From NCBI GenBank assembly GCA_015233035.1, contig JADFYM010000001.1, forward strand, positions 78,807 to 142,806: a stretch of 64,000 bases of DNA, read 5' to 3'. This stretch comes from Magnetococcales bacterium. Its GTDB lineage: Bacteria > Pseudomonadota > Magnetococcia > Magnetococcales > Magnetaquicoccaceae. The stretch's first letter is position 1; each line of letters opens with the position of its first letter. Below the pieces are notes generated by a model. That model was not told where the DNA came from. It was given only the letters and a program-made list of their open reading frames with translations, and ran no database searches. Below are positions 51,412 to 62,897 of the stretch, piece by piece. The position numbers were made by a program, and so were the translations under genes.

Positions 51412-52674
51412 CTATTCCAATTCGGTGGGCTTGCCCGCTTTCTTGCGGACGGCATTCCACTCCGCGCGGGTGATGGCAGCCTGCTCACCGGAAATGCTGC
51501 CGATATACTCAAAATAATCCATCCGGTATTTATCCTTGAGTATCACGGACTCTGGATTGCCACGCACCGCATAAATAGTCTGGACCGATTGATGGTCAAA
51601 GTCCCGCCACTTTTGCGGATCCTTGAGCAGGGTGTATTCATGGTTTTCCAGTGCCTGAATGACGGCCTTGGTCTCGAAAGATTGGGCGCGTTCCACAGCC
51701 GCTTTGTATTCATGCAGAATGGTATAGGCCGAGGCCCCCGAGGTGCCCGGATAACGATTATAGCGGGCCGTAAATTTTTCCACAAAGGCCTTGCCGCGCG
51801 GATAGTTGTACTGGTAGGGCACCTTCCAGTCCCAGGGCAGGGCACCGATCACCCCCTCCATGACCTTGGTACCCGCCGCCTCGGCCATGGTCAAGACCAT
51901 GTTGGGCACCACAATCTGGGTCGTCTTCTTGATACCGGCGGCAGTGGCCAGGCGCACACCCGTCGCCATATCCTTGCCGAACAAAACCAGGACCAGCACG
52001 TCCGGTTTGGCCTCCTTGGCCAACGCAATCTTTTCTTCAAAATCCCGCTCGGTGGCACCAGGAAAGGGGGTCAACACCCCTGGATGGAGAGAGACATCTT
52101 CCGTCCCCGTCGCCTTGCGCAAAGATTCCTCGGTGGTCCGCCCCCAGGTGTAGTCAGAAGAGATGTAAAAATATTTTTTATTAGGGAAGTTTTTCGTCAG
52201 ATAGGCGGCCAACACCTTTGCCCCCATCCAGGAGTCGTTGCACTCACGAAAGGTGGTCCTCCAACCGTCCTTGCCAGTGGTGTCCGTGGAATAGGTCATT
52301 GTGCCAAAAAAGGGCACCTTCATCTCATGGGCGGCAGTACCCATCGCCACCGCCACCGCACTGGAGGCCCCGCCAAACAACATTTTGGCCCCCTCGCTCA
52401 CCAGTTCCCGGGCATTCTGGACCGCAACATCCGGCTTGGACTGGGAATCCCGCCAGATCATCTCCACCTTTTTGCCCAGGATACCACCACCGGCATTGAT
52501 CTCTTCCACCGCCAACCGGGCGGCATTCCACTGGTCAGCACCCTCGTTGGAATAAGGACCGGTCTTGGGATAGTTCAACCCCACCTTGACCACTTCTTCC
52601 TCACTCAGGACAACCCGAGGCACAACCAGCCACAATAAACACACTATGCACAACAAGAATTTACGCATAAACAT
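51412..52674 (-). CDS. Periplasmic ligand-binding protein of branched-chain amino-acid type (orphan)
   Basis: 420 aa from ATG 52672-52674, with GGGAG seven bases upstream. A signal peptide (MRKFLLCIVCLLWLVVPRVVLS) precedes a type I periplasmic-binding fold (LivK-like): VGLNYPKTGPYSNEGADQWNAARLAVEEINAGGGILGKKVEM, FGGASSAVAVAM, FYISSDYTWGR, NRYPGTSGASAY. The ligand is a small amino acid, amide or similar; it cannot be read from sequence. No LivHMGF permease genes adjoin it, so it must use a distant transporter or act as a sensor partner. Confidence 0.85.
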   Translation of the reverse strand: MFMRKFLLCIVCLLWLVVPRVVLSEEEVVKVGLNYPKTGPYSNEGADQWNAARLAVEEINAGGGILGKKVEMIWRDSQSKPDVAVQNARELVSEGAKMLFGGASSAVAVAMGTAAHEMKVPFFGTMTYSTDTTGKDGWRTTFRECNDSWMGAKVLAAYLTKNFPNKKYFYISSDYTWGRTTEESLRKATGTEDVSLHPGVLTPFPGATERDFEEKIALAKEAKPDVLVLVLFGKDMATGVRLATAAGIKKTTQIVVPNMVLTMAEAAGTKVMEGVIGALPWDWKVPYQYNYPRGKAFVEKFTARYNRYPGTSGASAYTILHEYKAAVERAQSFETKAVIQALENHEYTLLKDPQKWRDFDHQSVQTIYAVRGNPESVILKDKYRMDYFEYIGSISGEQAAITRAEWNAVRKKAGKPTELE

Positions 52675-52866
52675 CTATGTTCTCCCAGGCACGACAAGCC
52701 GACCATACCAGCCATCCACGTCACTCCAGGACAACAAGCACCGCTTCCGAGGTCTCCTTCATTCAATCTGAAACTCTACTGATCCGGGTCTGTAACATGT
52801 CATTAAATTCTATGACACACTATCAAAGGATGTCAATACATTTTCAAAAAAGCAGGCGGGGTATTC

Positions 52867-53670
52867 TCACGGAGCTTCGGCAGGCTTTTGCCTGCGGCGA
52901 CTGGCGCGCTGGAGAATACTGCGCCATTCATCCAGAGAAACGAAACGATAATTGGCCTTTGCCGCCGCTTCCACAATGGCTGGCATGGCTTGCAGGGTGG
53001 CTGCGCGCGTGCTGTGAAAGAGCAGGACGGCACCGGGATGAAACCGCCGAATGACATTCCGGGCCATGGTGGGTGCCGTGACACCCGCCCAGTCCCTGGA
53101 GTCAATCGTCCAGAGGATGGTCTCCATCCCGTGTTCCTGGGCGGTCTTGACCACCTGGTCGTTAAAATCACCGTATGGGGGACGAAACCAGGTCGGATGG
53201 ACCCCCTGCCCCGCCAAAATCGCCTGGCCCTGCTGGAACTCTTCCGTCAGACGGGACGGGGAAAATGCACTCAACTTTTGGTGCCGATTGGAATGATAGC
53301 CGACCGTATAGTGGCCCGCCAACATCTCCCCGACCATGCCCGGCATGGCCGCCACCCGGCTGGCCACATAAAAAAAGGTGGCCGGAATGGCATGTCTGGT
53401 CAGCAGGGCCGCCATCTGCCGATCCCGTTCATCCGGGCCATCGTCAAAGGTCAGGACCAGGATGCGTTCTTCCGGCAAGGTGAGCCAATCCACCGACATC
53501 TCCACCCCGCCACTCGGCAACAGATACCGGGCATTGAATGGCATGGTGCCATATTTTGCGACATGCTGGCTCTCTGCCGACGGTTCACTGCCTGCCAGGG
53601 AGATAAACTGGGTGAAAAACAGGATGGCCAGCCAGCCAGTCCGCTGGCTGGACCGTATCGAAAGGGTCAT
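52867..53670 (-). CDS. Polysaccharide deacetylase (NodB/CE4 family)
   Basis: 267 aa from ATG 53668-53670, overlapping the GGDEF-EAL stop as ATGA. An N-terminal signal or anchor (WLAILFFTQFISLAGS) directs it to the periplasm. CE4 motifs are LTFDDGPDERD (catalytic Asp pair), a His motif HSNRH, FRPPYGDFND, and LWTIDSRDWAG; the C-terminal LLFHS also matches. It removes N-acetyl groups from a cell-envelope or exopolysaccharide chain using a divalent metal. Its last position in a c-di-GMP signalling operon suggests biofilm matrix modification. Confidence 0.87.
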   Translation of the reverse strand: MTLSIRSSQRTGWLAILFFTQFISLAGSEPSAESQHVAKYGTMPFNARYLLPSGGVEMSVDWLTLPEERILVLTFDDGPDERDRQMAALLTRHAIPATFFYVASRVAAMPGMVGEMLAGHYTVGYHSNRHQKLSAFSPSRLTEEFQQGQAILAGQGVHPTWFRPPYGDFNDQVVKTAQEHGMETILWTIDSRDWAGVTAPTMARNVIRRFHPGAVLLFHSTRAATLQAMPAIVEAAAKANYRFVSLDEWRSILQRASRRRQKPAEAP

Positions 53671-55946
53671 GCGCGGACCGATCCCGTCTGCTCCGACCAC
53701 AAAGACCGGTTTTCCTGCAACAAGCGGGTAAAATCGTCCGTCGGCACGGGACGACTGTAGTAGTAGCCCTGGATTTCGTCGCACTCGTTGGCGGTCAGGA
53801 AGGCGAGTTGTTCCGTGCTCTCCACCCCCTCGGCCACCACGATCAGATTCATTTTATGCGCCATGGAAATGATGGCCGAGACAATCGCCACATCTTCGGC
53901 ATCGGTGGGCAGTTCCATGACAAAGGAACGGTCTATCTTCAAGGCATGCAAGGGAAACCGCTTCAAGGCACCCAGGGAGGAATAACCCGTCCCGAAATCA
54001 TCCAGAGAGATGCGCACCCCCATGGCCTGCAACTCCCGCATGGTGGCAATGGCCTGTTCCACATTTTCCATCACCATGCTTTCGGTAATCTCCAGTTCCA
54101 ACCATTCCGGGGAGAGACCCGTCTCGGCCAAAATCGAGGCCACTGTATCAATCAACTCCTCGCCCTGCTGGAATTGGCGGGCCGAAAGGTTGACGGCCAC
54201 CCGCGCCCTGGGATGGCCTGCCTCTATCCAGATCTTGTTTTGTCGGCAGGCATTTTCCAGAATCCAGGCCCCCAACGGCACAATCAGCCCGGTCTCCTCG
54301 GCCAGTTGAATAAATTCCCCCGGAGCCACCATGCCGCGTCCCGGTTTGTCCCAGCGCACCAGGGCCTCCATGCCCGTGATGCGACCGGAACGGCAACACA
54401 CCTTGGGCTGATAATAGACGCGAAACTCCTCGCGGTCCAAGGCCTGGCGCAGCTCTTTTTCCATCTGCACCCGCAGCATGGCCTGGTCCTGCATCTCCTG
54501 GGTAAAAAACCGGAAGGTGGAGCGACCCTCCTTTTTGGCCTGATACATGGCACTGTCGGCATTTTTCAGCAGGCTCTCCGCATCGGCGGCATCATGGGGG
54601 AAAAAGGTGATGCCCATGCTGCCCGATACCGAGACATCTTCCCCGAACAGTATGAACGGTCTGGCCAATTGTTCGAGAATCTTGCGCGCCACCAGTTCGA
54701 CATAAAAAGGGCTGGTCAGGTGTTGCAGAATGATGGTGAACTCATCCCCACCCAGACGGGCCACGGTATCGGAAGTACGGAGACAGGCGGTAATCCGTTG
54801 GCTCGCCGCCTGCAACAGGCGATCCCCGGCCTCGTGCCCCATGGTATCGTTGACCAGCTTGAAACGATCCAGATCGATAAAGATCAGGACCACATCCCGA
54901 CGGTTGCGAATCGCCATACTCAGGGCCTGGTTCAAACGATCATGGAACAGGGCACGGTTGGGCAAGCCCGTCAACGCATCAAACTTGGCCTGCTGATCGA
55001 GTTGTTCCTCCAGGTTGCGACGGTTGATCAGCCCGGTGATCGTGCTGGCGGCTGTACTCAAAAATATCCGCTCTTCCGGGCGGGGTTGATGACCGGCAGG
55101 CACATAGAGATTGAGCACCCCCAGACACTGGTCACGATCCATGATCGGTACACAATAGTGTCCATGCGGTTGCATCCCTTCCCAGCAGATTTCATGTCTG
55201 GCATCCACCCCCGGGGAAAAAAGGATGGCTCCACCCACAAACGCCTTGCCACACCAACATTGGCCTGGTTTGATCCGGGTGCAGGCCATACAGTGGGACA
55301 CCTCGAACCCCTGATGCGCCGACAAGACCAGTTCTTCAGCGGCACGATCAAACAAAAAGACCGCCCCCCTGGGCTGCAAATCAAACCAGGGCACGGAAAA
55401 AATAATATCCAACGCAACCGTCAACTGTTCCTTGAGTGACACCGGATCCAGCATGGTCTCCAACAATTGGTTGATGGCCAGGCGCGATTCGTAGGCAATG
55501 CGGAGTTGTTCTTCCTTGTCCATCAAATCGGCATTTCTCTGCTCCAGCGTCTGATAGGCTGCGCGCAGGGAAAGATGAGTCTTGACCCGCGCCAGGACCA
55601 AAGTCGGACTGATCGGTTTGGTGATAAAATCCACCGCGCCCAACGCCAGACCGTGAATTTCGTCCTCTGATTCATTTTTCGCCGTAATAAAAATGACGGG
55701 GATATGCCGGGCCGCTTCCATCTCCTTCAGTTTGGCACAGACCATAAAACCGTCCATCTCCGGCATCATGATGTCCAGGAGAATCATATCGGGCGGCTCG
55801 GACAGCACAATTTGCAAGGCCCGTTGACCACTGGTGGCCGCCACGACCTCATAGTCGTTACCCAACGCCAGGGCCAATATTTTCAGGTTGGTCGGCACAT
55901 CATCGACAATCAAAATGATCGGTTTGCGATCCCTGTTGTTGATCAT
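53667..55946 (-). CDS. REC-GAF-GGDEF-EAL response regulator
   Basis: 759 aa from ATG 55944-55946, overlapping the kinase stop as ATGA; ATG 55961 is possible. A receiver domain (about 5-125: [36 protein letters not shown]) is followed by a GAF domain (about 165-315) with the Cys-rich motif [14 protein letters not shown] and [15 protein letters not shown] ([12 protein letters not shown]) and EAL ([35 protein letters not shown]) both keep catalytic motifs. It should be phosphorylated by the giant kinase next to it and set c-di-GMP levels for the downstream deacetylase. Confidence 0.9.
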   Translation of the reverse strand: MINNRDRKPIILIVDDVPTNLKILALALGNDYEVVAATSGQRALQIVLSEPPDMILLDIMMPEMDGFMVCAKLKEMEAARHIPVIFITAKNESEDEIHGLALGAVDFITKPISPTLVLARVKTHLSLRAAYQTLEQRNADLMDKEEQLRIAYESRLAINQLLETMLDPVSLKEQLTVALDIIFSVPWFDLQPRGAVFLFDRAAEELVLSAHQGFEVSHCMACTRIKPGQCWCGKAFVGGAILFSPGVDARHEICWEGMQPHGHYCVPIMDRDQCLGVLNLYVPAGHQPRPEERIFLSTAASTITGLINRRNLEEQLDQQAKFDALTGLPNRALFHDRLNQALSMAIRNRRDVVLIFIDLDRFKLVNDTMGHEAGDRLLQAASQRITACLRTSDTVARLGGDEFTIILQHLTSPFYVELVARKILEQLARPFILFGEDVSVSGSMGITFFPHDAADAESLLKNADSAMYQAKKEGRSTFRFFTQEMQDQAMLRVQMEKELRQALDREEFRVYYQPKVCCRSGRITGMEALVRWDKPGRGMVAPGEFIQLAEETGLIVPLGAWILENACRQNKIWIEAGHPRARVAVNLSARQFQQGEELIDTVASILAETGLSPEWLELEITESMVMENVEQAIATMRELQAMGVRISLDDFGTGYSSLGALKRFPLHALKIDRSFVMELPTDAEDVAIVSAIISMAHKMNLIVVAEGVESTEQLAFLTANECDEIQGYYYSRPVPTDDFTRLLQENRSLWSEQTGSVRA

Positions 55947-58900
55947 GGTTTTTTCATCCATGGCAAAGTAATGTCAATGGCATCAAAGAGAGAAGCCAGG
56001 CGATCCTGCGCCTCTTCAAAATTATAATTTTCCAGGGCAGATTCCACCGGTTGCAACCATTTCTCCACCAGGGTACCCTCCAGGAAAGGTTGCAGATTTT
56101 GGCACTGTTCCAGAGCGTTTGCCCGGCTTCCCCGCACGGCATCGGCCAACTCGATCAACCGGGGGGAGATCTCCTGGACCTTCTCCGGGGTAAGAGCCAC
56201 CACGGCGGACGCTTCCCCGCGCGAACCCGCAGCCTCCTCCACCGGCAGGGCCTGAATGGCATCGATCACCTGCTGCAAGGCGGTAGCAAACTGCTGCTGC
56301 AACACAGGCCACGCCTCCTGCCGGTTTTCCTGGATGGCCTGCTCCAGCACCATGGCGGCATGGGCCAGGCCCTGGGCGGAAAGGTTGCCTGCCATGCCAC
56401 GGATCCGATGTACAGTCTGTCTGGCCAGTTCCCAATCTCCCTGGGCAAACGCCGCACGCACCGCATCGGCCGCCGTCGCATGATCCCGCTGAAAAGCCTC
56501 CAGCAATTTGCGCAACAAAACCTGGTTGCCCATGACCCGACGCAGGGCGGATTCCCGGTCGATGCCGGGCATGGGTGGCAACCGGGTTGTCTCCTCCCCC
56601 GGCATATCGCGCCTGGACCCCTGGCGGACCCAATCAACCGGCAACCGATCCCCCGGCTGGATATGGGTCAGCAAGACCGAAAACAACTGTTTCAGATCAA
56701 TCGGTTTGCTGATATGGTCGTTCATGCCGGCAGCCAAACATTTCTCCCGGTCACCGCCCATGGCATGGGCGGTCATGGCAATGATGGGCAAGTGTTCAAA
56801 GCGGGGATCTTTGCGCAGGAGGCGCGTGGCATCATAACCATCCATGACCGGCATTTGGATATCCATCAGCACGGCGTCATAAGGGTGCGCTTCGACCATG
56901 CGCACCGCCTCGGCCCCATTCTGGGCAATATCCACCAGGAGACCCACCCCTTCCAACAATTCCTGGGCCACCTGCTGATTGATCGGCATATCTTCGGCCA
57001 GCAAAAGACGGGCACCGCCGATTTTGTCGATGACAGAGGCAAAATCGGACTCTTCCCAGGCACCCTCATACCGCCGGGTCACAGTCTGGCCAAACACCTC
57101 CATGATGGTATCCAGCAGGTGGGAACGGCGGACCGGTTTGTCCAGAAAGGCCGATACCCCCGCCTGTTTGGTCAGCGGGGCCAGGGTCTCTTCCCGGCCA
57201 TAAGCCGTCAGCAAAATCATCTTGGGCAACGGGTGAAAACCATTGCGGGCAGCGGTCTCCATGATTCTGCGGGCCGTTTCGATCCCATCCATCTCCGGCA
57301 TTTTATAGTCCAACAGCACCAAAGCGTAGGGTATCCCCTCGGCCATGGCCAGATCCATCGCGACCAGAGCCTCGGCACCGGAAGCCGTCACCGTTGGGGT
57401 AAAGGTGAACGTTTCCAGGGTCGAGCCCAGAATTTCCCGCGCGGTTTCGTTGTCGTCGACGACCAGCACTTTCAGCCCCTTCAAGGGTTCCGGCAAAACA
57501 GGCTGCTCTCTGTCCGCCCCCGCATATTGCTCAAAAGGAACGGTAAAGCGAAAGAGAGAACCGGCCCCGAGTGTGCTCTCCACCCCGATCTGCCCCCCCA
57601 TCATTTCGACCAGGCTTTTGCAAATGGAGAGTCCCAGGCCGGTACCGCCATATTTGCGGGTGGTGGAGCCATCTGCCTGCACAAAGGGACTGAACAGTCC
57701 GGCAATCTGGTCCGGCGACAGACCGATACCGCTATCCTGGACCACAAATTCCAGAACCACATGGGGAGATGGCTCAACCCCATTGCCCCCAGGCTCTGCA
57801 TCCGGCGGCAGGGTGGCGGGGACGACCTCCTGGATCTCCCTGGCCCAAACATACACCTCCCCGTGTTCCGTAAACTTGAGGGCATTGCTGGTCAGATTCA
57901 TCAAAACCTGTTCCAACCGCAGAGGATCCCCACGCAGTGCCTTGGGACAGCCCTGGGTGACCACCAGAATCAGTTCAATATTTTTTTCTGCCGCCCGGCT
58001 CCGAAACATGTCCGACAGACGGTCAAACAGATCCCCCAGGTGAAAATCAATGTGCTCCGGCCGCATCTTGCCGGCCTCAATCTTGGAAAAGTCCAGAATG
58101 TCGTTGATAATGCCCAACAGTGACTGGGAAGCCCCCTTGACCTTGAGCAGATAATCCCGCGTCTTGGGGACCAGGTCCGTGCGCAGGGCCAGATCGGTCA
58201 GCCCCATGATCGCATTCATCGGGGTACGGATCTCATGGCTCATGTTGGCCAAAAATTCAGACTTGGCCCGGTTGGCTCCTTCTGCCCGTTCTTTGGCTCC
58301 TTTCAGTTCTTCGTCCACCCGTTTGCGCTCGATCACCCCGGCCAGGGTATGGGCGATGATGGCCAACAAGGCCTCCTCCTCCCGACTGTGGCGATGGTTG
58401 TCGCTGAGTTGCAGGGTAAAAACCCCCAGCACGCGCCCCTGGGAAAGAATGGGGACACAATAATGGCCATGCGAGATGCCCGCCGAATGGGCGATAACAT
58501 GCCGCACATCCCGACTGCCCGCAAAGACCATTTCACCCGTGGCCAGGGCAATACCACACAAGCAATGGCCAGATGCCACCTGCGTACACAGGTGTTGCTC
58601 CTCGGGGGAGAGGCCAACCTGTTCCACCAGACGCAAGGCCGCCGTCTCCTCGTCCACCAGAAAGAGGGCGGCCTTGTTGTTCCAGACCTTGAGCCAGGCA
58701 ATGTTCAGGATAATCTGCAAGGCCGCCTTGAGATAGGCTTGCAGGGTCAAGGGCAGCAAAGCGGTTTCCAGCAGGGCATTGATCGCAATGCGCGACATCA
58801 GGGCATGCAAATCGGCAGACTCCAGCCGCTGCAAGGTCTGCGCCAGGGTATTGACCGCGAGGGCGATATGTTCCAACTCGTCGCCGTTGCCCTCCAGCGG

Positions 58901-60112
58901 GATACGATGGGCATAATCGCCCTCGGTACACCCTTGCAGGACGTGCGCAATGCGGCGGGTTCTCCGCATCAGCCAACGCAGGAAGAAAAAAATGGCCGTC
59001 ACCATGACCATCGGAGCCAAGGCCCCCACCACAATCAACATCCACCGGTTGGTGGCCACCACTTTTTCCGCATCGGCGGTAATTTCACTCTGCATCATGC
59101 CGGCGGGTGAAGAGAGCAACTCCACATCCTGCATGACCTGGTCCGAGGCCTTGTCCCGGCGCAATCGTCTGCCGCGCAACTCCTCCCCTTCGACAAACGC
59201 CATCTGCAACAAGGCATACAGAGAATCCTCCCGCTCCGTCAACAGCGGGGATATTTTCAAGAAAATGGCTTCCAGTTCCTGGGTGAGGGGACGCAATTCG
59301 GAATCCTCGCCCACCTTCTCCTTCAGGAAAGCCAGCGAATCACGAATGACCCCTGTGGCCTGGCTGATGCCATCGAAGCGGATACTGGGCAGCAGGTCTG
59401 GACGCCTTTCCATCATCAATTGCCGACTGAGCATGGCCAACACGAAGCCGCCCTGGCGCGCCTTGGCCGCAGCGTATTCGATATCCGGTCGGGCATCCTC
59501 CACCTGTTCCCGCACCAGGGCAGGCCAGATGACACCCGGTTGGTTCTGTTCCAGAATATGCCGGATCCGCCGTTTGCTGAGTTGTTCTGCCAGGCGCGTC
59601 TTGCCCACCAGGGCTTCCGCCCATTGCACCACCTTTTTAGCATTCTGCTCGATCTCCCGGGTACGCTCTTCCAACTGGACCGTCAACTGTAGTTGTCGCC
59701 AGCGTTGTTCGGTGCAACTGCCATCCGCTTCCAGCAACTCAGCAAAATCCTGATCCAGTGCGGTCAACAATGCCCGGGAGGCGGGAAAACGTCGCAGCAA
59801 CCCATCCAGGCGTTGCCGCTCCCGGTAAAAATCCAGTTCCAGGGGGGCCAGAGGGGAGACCGCCGCCAACTCATCCAGAGAAGCGGCATTGATCGCGTCG
59901 TGTTGCCGATCGTTGAGACGCACAACCGTATTCATCATGCCACGCACGGCACGGCTCACCGGAAAGGCATTTTCCAACAACTCTTTCTGGAATTGTTCCA
60001 TGCGGTGACTGGAGAGTATGGCAATGGCGCACAACCCCAAAATGGCAAACACGCCCGTCAGGGCCAAACCCAGCAACATACTCCGAATACTCAAGGTCAA
60101 TCCACGGACCAT
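55943..60112 (-). CDS. Giant hybrid histidine kinase (HAMP-GAF-HisKA-REC-REC-Hpt)
   Basis: 1389 aa from ATG 60110-60112. Helix 1 (about 10-33), a helical periplasmic sensor of about 320 residues, helix 2 ([22 protein letters not shown]) and HAMP come first. A GAF domain has [19 protein letters not shown] and HGHYCVPIL. HisKA has [15 protein letters not shown], the ATPase NLTSNALKF and [14 protein letters not shown]. Two receivers follow ([11 protein letters not shown] ... [22 protein letters not shown] ... [10 protein letters not shown]), then an Hpt domain with [14 protein letters not shown]. The multistep relay should pass phosphate to the REC-GGDEF-EAL protein it overlaps. It starts 20 bases after the unknown membrane protein gene. 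Confidence 0.9.
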   Translation of the reverse strand: MVRGLTLSIRSMLLGLALTGVFAILGLCAIAILSSHRMEQFQKELLENAFPVSRAVRGMMNTVVRLNDRQHDAINAASLDELAAVSPLAPLELDFYRERQRLDGLLRRFPASRALLTALDQDFAELLEADGSCTEQRWRQLQLTVQLEERTREIEQNAKKVVQWAEALVGKTRLAEQLSKRRIRHILEQNQPGVIWPALVREQVEDARPDIEYAAAKARQGGFVLAMLSRQLMMERRPDLLPSIRFDGISQATGVIRDSLAFLKEKVGEDSELRPLTQELEAIFLKISPLLTEREDSLYALLQMAFVEGEELRGRRLRRDKASDQVMQDVELLSSPAGMMQSEITADAEKVVATNRWMLIVVGALAPMVMVTAIFFFLRWLMRRTRRIAHVLQGCTEGDYAHRIPLEGNGDELEHIALAVNTLAQTLQRLESADLHALMSRIAINALLETALLPLTLQAYLKAALQIILNIAWLKVWNNKAALFLVDEETAALRLVEQVGLSPEEQHLCTQVASGHCLCGIALATGEMVFAGSRDVRHVIAHSAGISHGHYCVPILSQGRVLGVFTLQLSDNHRHSREEEALLAIIAHTLAGVIERKRVDEELKGAKERAEGANRAKSEFLANMSHEIRTPMNAIMGLTDLALRTDLVPKTRDYLLKVKGASQSLLGIINDILDFSKIEAGKMRPEHIDFHLGDLFDRLSDMFRSRAAEKNIELILVVTQGCPKALRGDPLRLEQVLMNLTSNALKFTEHGEVYVWAREIQEVVPATLPPDAEPGGNGVEPSPHVVLEFVVQDSGIGLSPDQIAGLFSPFVQADGSTTRKYGGTGLGLSICKSLVEMMGGQIGVESTLGAGSLFRFTVPFEQYAGADREQPVLPEPLKGLKVLVVDDNETAREILGSTLETFTFTPTVTASGAEALVAMDLAMAEGIPYALVLLDYKMPEMDGIETARRIMETAARNGFHPLPKMILLTAYGREETLAPLTKQAGVSAFLDKPVRRSHLLDTIMEVFGQTVTRRYEGAWEESDFASVIDKIGGARLLLAEDMPINQQVAQELLEGVGLLVDIAQNGAEAVRMVEAHPYDAVLMDIQMPVMDGYDATRLLRKDPRFEHLPIIAMTAHAMGGDREKCLAAGMNDHISKPIDLKQLFSVLLTHIQPGDRLPVDWVRQGSRRDMPGEETTRLPPMPGIDRESALRRVMGNQVLLRKLLEAFQRDHATAADAVRAAFAQGDWELARQTVHRIRGMAGNLSAQGLAHAAMVLEQAIQENRQEAWPVLQQQFATALQQVIDAIQALPVEEAAGSRGEASAVVALTPEKVQEISPRLIELADAVRGSRANALEQCQNLQPFLEGTLVEKWLQPVESALENYNFEEAQDRLASLFDAIDITLPWMKKP

Positions 60113-60131
60113 GCGCTTTCCTTTTTCCGGA

Positions 60132-61124
60132 TCAACTGCGCTTGCCAAGCAAACCAACCAGTGCCTTGAAAAGCCTGAACACTCTGTCTGCCAATGACCC
60201 AGCCAACAGGGCCAGCAGACACGCACCATACAGGTTCAGCGAAAATTGCAGATCATTGGCCTGCCCGGTGGCAAACAGATCACGACCGCCTTTGATGATC
60301 AAATAGACAATAAACCCCATCACCAACCCCGAAATCATGCCACGCAACAAAAACGGGGGTTCGACATCCGAGCGGAAATAACAAACCAAGGCTCCGATCA
60401 TGCTGGATAAAACCAGTGAAAAAGCCAGCAACGAATTGGAGCCATAATTGCCAACAAAACCGAAAAATACATCGTTGAAATTATCTATGAACAGATACAT
60501 GCCGCGAATCCCGGCCAACACCGGGGAATTTTCCAGATATTTACTTTTATTAATGGCCGATTCCCCATGCAGGATGGAAGACAAAACAGAACTGCCCGGA
60601 ACAGATTTGGCCTTCAGGATCACCAGATCCCGAAAAGAAAACAGATCCCCTTCCAGTGGAATGGCCCCGTTCGCCATAATGACATGGGCGGACTCCCGGA
60701 ATCTTTCCAGGGTGCTGATTTCAGACAGGAGGGCTGGTCTGGCCTTTTGGGTGGTATCGGTTTTGGGCGGACTCTTGTCCAATTCCACCAGGTCCGTTTT
60801 ATGCTTGGCAATTTCTTTGTCCAGCAGTGCGACAAAATCCATCCGGTTGGAAATTTCAAAGGTGGAGACAATGGTGGCGGGTATCAGAATGATCAACACA
60901 AAAAAAATAAATAAATAGGAGAGTATATCGGTTGTTTTGGCTGGCGTCACTGCCGCTCTGGGTTCTTCTGTCTCTGCCAGATCCGGTGACTCTGCCTGGA
61001 CAGTATCCGCCTGGGGAGCGTCCCAATCGGTGGGTTCCACGCTGGGTTCCGTGTTCTCCCCTTCAGGAGCCGCCGCCTTGGCTGCCTTGCCTTTTCCCCA
61101 CCACCGGCTCAACGTCTGCATCAT
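60132..61124 (-). CDS. Unknown membrane protein at the head of the kinase/c-di-GMP operon
   Basis: 330 aa from ATG 61122-61124, with GAGGAG upstream; ATG 61121 is equivalent. A long Ala/Pro/Glu-rich cytoplasmic N terminus (about 1-66) precedes one helix ([22 protein letters not shown]). A mainly polar central region (about 95-235) follows and then three C-terminal helices ([54 protein letters not shown]). I know no family for it. Its place directly before the giant kinase suggests an accessory sensor or a structural partner. Confidence 0.7.
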   Translation of the reverse strand: MMQTLSRWWGKGKAAKAAAPEGENTEPSVEPTDWDAPQADTVQAESPDLAETEEPRAAVTPAKTTDILSYLFIFFVLIILIPATIVSTFEISNRMDFVALLDKEIAKHKTDLVELDKSPPKTDTTQKARPALLSEISTLERFRESAHVIMANGAIPLEGDLFSFRDLVILKAKSVPGSSVLSSILHGESAINKSKYLENSPVLAGIRGMYLFIDNFNDVFFGFVGNYGSNSLLAFSLVLSSMIGALVCYFRSDVEPPFLLRGMISGLVMGFIVYLIIKGGRDLFATGQANDLQFSLNLYGACLLALLAGSLADRVFRLFKALVGLLGKRS

Positions 61125-61499
61125 CTCTGGTACTCCTCGACCCGTTTTGCAATCGAACGGGTTCAACAGGGAAGAAAAATTTATTAAACATTTGAATTTA
61201 AACACTAAAATCAATAGATACCAACCAGCCCCGACCCAGCCAACCCCACAGCTTTGGGCAATAGTGCCAGAGAGAGAAAAGAGAAGTCAATTTCTAATTT
61301 TGTGCGCCACTCTTTTGCCTGGCCGCTGCCGGGCAAAAGAGTGCTCAACATATTGAAAGTTTTCTGATTTTATCGTTGTTTGTCTACTGGTTTTCGGTAA
61401 TGCAACGGCCCATACAAACGGATCGGACGCGCTTTTTTGCGGAGCAACAGACAGGCTTGTACCATGCACCATCGCGGTCACAGAGGCGATTGGGCAGGG
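61125..61499. other. 375-base intergenic region between two minus-strand operons
   Basis: No gene is supported. The part next to the membrane protein (61165-61215) is AT-rich and likely carries its promoter, but no clean -35/-10 pair was found. A long hairpin is at 61308-61343 (separate entry). Nothing recognisable lies in 61344-61499, which follows the histidine kinase stop. Confidence 0.6.
61308..61343. terminator. Perfect 12 bp hairpin, possible terminator or attenuator
   Basis: CACTCTTTTGCC (61308-61319) and GGCAAAAGAGTG (61332-61343) are a perfect inverted repeat with a 12-base loop. No T-run follows directly on either strand, so an intrinsic terminator is not certain. It is placed between the histidine kinase stop and the next operon's promoter. 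Confidence 0.45.
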
Positions 61500-62897
61500 T
61501 CACTTGTGGAGAGGCAAAACCACCTTGACCAGGAATCCCCCGGCGGCGGGCAGTACGAACCGGATTTCTCCCCCATGGTCATGGATGACGGAATGGGCGA
61601 TGGCCAGCCCCATGCCAACCCCGCCGGTATGACGATTGCGTGAGGGTTCCAGACGGCGAAAAGGCCGCATGACATTGTCCCACTCCGCCTCCGGGATACC
61701 CGCACCGGGATCCTGAATCTGGATGTCCACCCGGTCGGGCGTGCTCGTGATCCGCACATCGGCGCGACCACCATACTGGATGGCGTTGTCGATCAGGTTG
61801 ACCATGGCCCGCTTCATGGCCATGGGCCGACAAAAATAGGGCAATTTGTCCCCCTCATCAAACTGGACCAGGGCTCCGGCGTCCACCATGTCGCTACAGA
61901 TGGCCGCCAGCAGACCACTCAGATTCAAGGATTGTTTCGGTTCGGTGGCGGCCGAGTCACGGGCAAAAGAGAGGGTGGCGGTAAACATTTTTTCCATCTC
62001 ATCCAGGATGGCGATCATGCGCATCCTCTCCTCGGCGGAGGTGCTGAATTCGGCCATCAGGCGCAGTTGGGTAAGAGGGGTGCGCAAATCGTGGGAAATG
62101 GCGGCAATCATCTGCAACTGTTCCTCGACGAAGGCCCGGATTCGTTGGTTCATGCGATTGAAGATGCGCGCCGCATGGACAATCTCCGTGGCACCCTCTT
62201 CGGGCAACGGTTTGGCATAGACATCCTGGCCGAACACTTCGGCGGCTTGTATAATTTTTTGCCAGGGGCGGGTCATGTGGCGCACCATGACCAGGACAAA
62301 CAACAGGATCGCCACCGACATGATGAGTACCGAAAGGGTGGCATGACGAAACAGAGGCACATGATTGCCTGCTGGCAGACTGGTCAACAGGACCTGTTTC
62401 TGGTTGGGCAGTTGCACCACCACATGCCATTCCTGATCAATGACCTCGGTGTGCATGGCCCGGATGATCTGCATTTCGATCCAGAACAGCCAACGATGCA
62501 GGGTGCCAAACGCATGATGCCAGTCTGGTTCCTGGATATGTACCGCCAGCACATGAACCTGGGTACGGCCGATCTGTTGTTCCAAAGCCTGCCGCAGGGA
62601 TTCGATGTGATTGGGATATATTGGAGCAGAGCCATTGGCAACATAAGTCACATCGATAGGCACCCCGTCCCGGTTCATGGCGGACAGGATGGGTGCGTGC
62701 AAGGATTCCGGGGCGTCACACAGCAGACGGGTGAGGATTGCCATGCGTTCCAGCAGTTGTTGTTCGCTGGTCAGGACGGCGGTTTCCATTTTTTCGCTGG
62801 TGAATACCAGGATGCTGACGATATGGGACAGGGTCAGACCGATAAAGAGAATCAACAGTGTCCGACCGGCCAAAGAGCCAGGCATGAGCCGTTTCAT
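61500..62897 (-). CDS. EnvZ-type sensor histidine kinase
   Basis: 465 aa. Helix 1 (about 12-33) and helix 2 (about 185-207) flank a periplasmic sensor of about 150 residues. A HAMP domain follows. The H-box AAISHDLRTPLTQL, N-box NLIDNAIQYGG and G2 GGVGMGLAIAHSV are those of the EnvZ class (HPK3). It overlaps the response regulator gene by ATGA, with the regulator first. The signal is not known; EnvZ-like kinases often sense envelope or osmotic change. The C terminus GFLVKVVLPLHK is complete. Confidence 0.9.
   Translation of the reverse strand: MKRLMPGSLAGRTLLILFIGLTLSHIVSILVFTSEKMETAVLTSEQQLLERMAILTRLLCDAPESLHAPILSAMNRDGVPIDVTYVANGSAPIYPNHIESLRQALEQQIGRTQVHVLAVHIQEPDWHHAFGTLHRWLFWIEMQIIRAMHTEVIDQEWHVVVQLPNQKQVLLTSLPAGNHVPLFRHATLSVLIMSVAILLFVLVMVRHMTRPWQKIIQAAEVFGQDVYAKPLPEEGATEIVHAARIFNRMNQRIRAFVEEQLQMIAAISHDLRTPLTQLRLMAEFSTSAEERMRMIAILDEMEKMFTATLSFARDSAATEPKQSLNLSGLLAAICSDMVDAGALVQFDEGDKLPYFCRPMAMKRAMVNLIDNAIQYGGRADVRITSTPDRVDIQIQDPGAGIPEAEWDNVMRPFRRLEPSRNRHTGGVGMGLAIAHSVIHDHGGEIRFVLPAAGGFLVKVVLPLHK

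Noticed and set aside
56051..58123. Long plus-strand open frame (690 codons) opposite the giant histidine kinase
   Set aside because: It lies entirely within the opposite strand of receiver and kinase domains with clear motifs; composition is that of a shadow frame.
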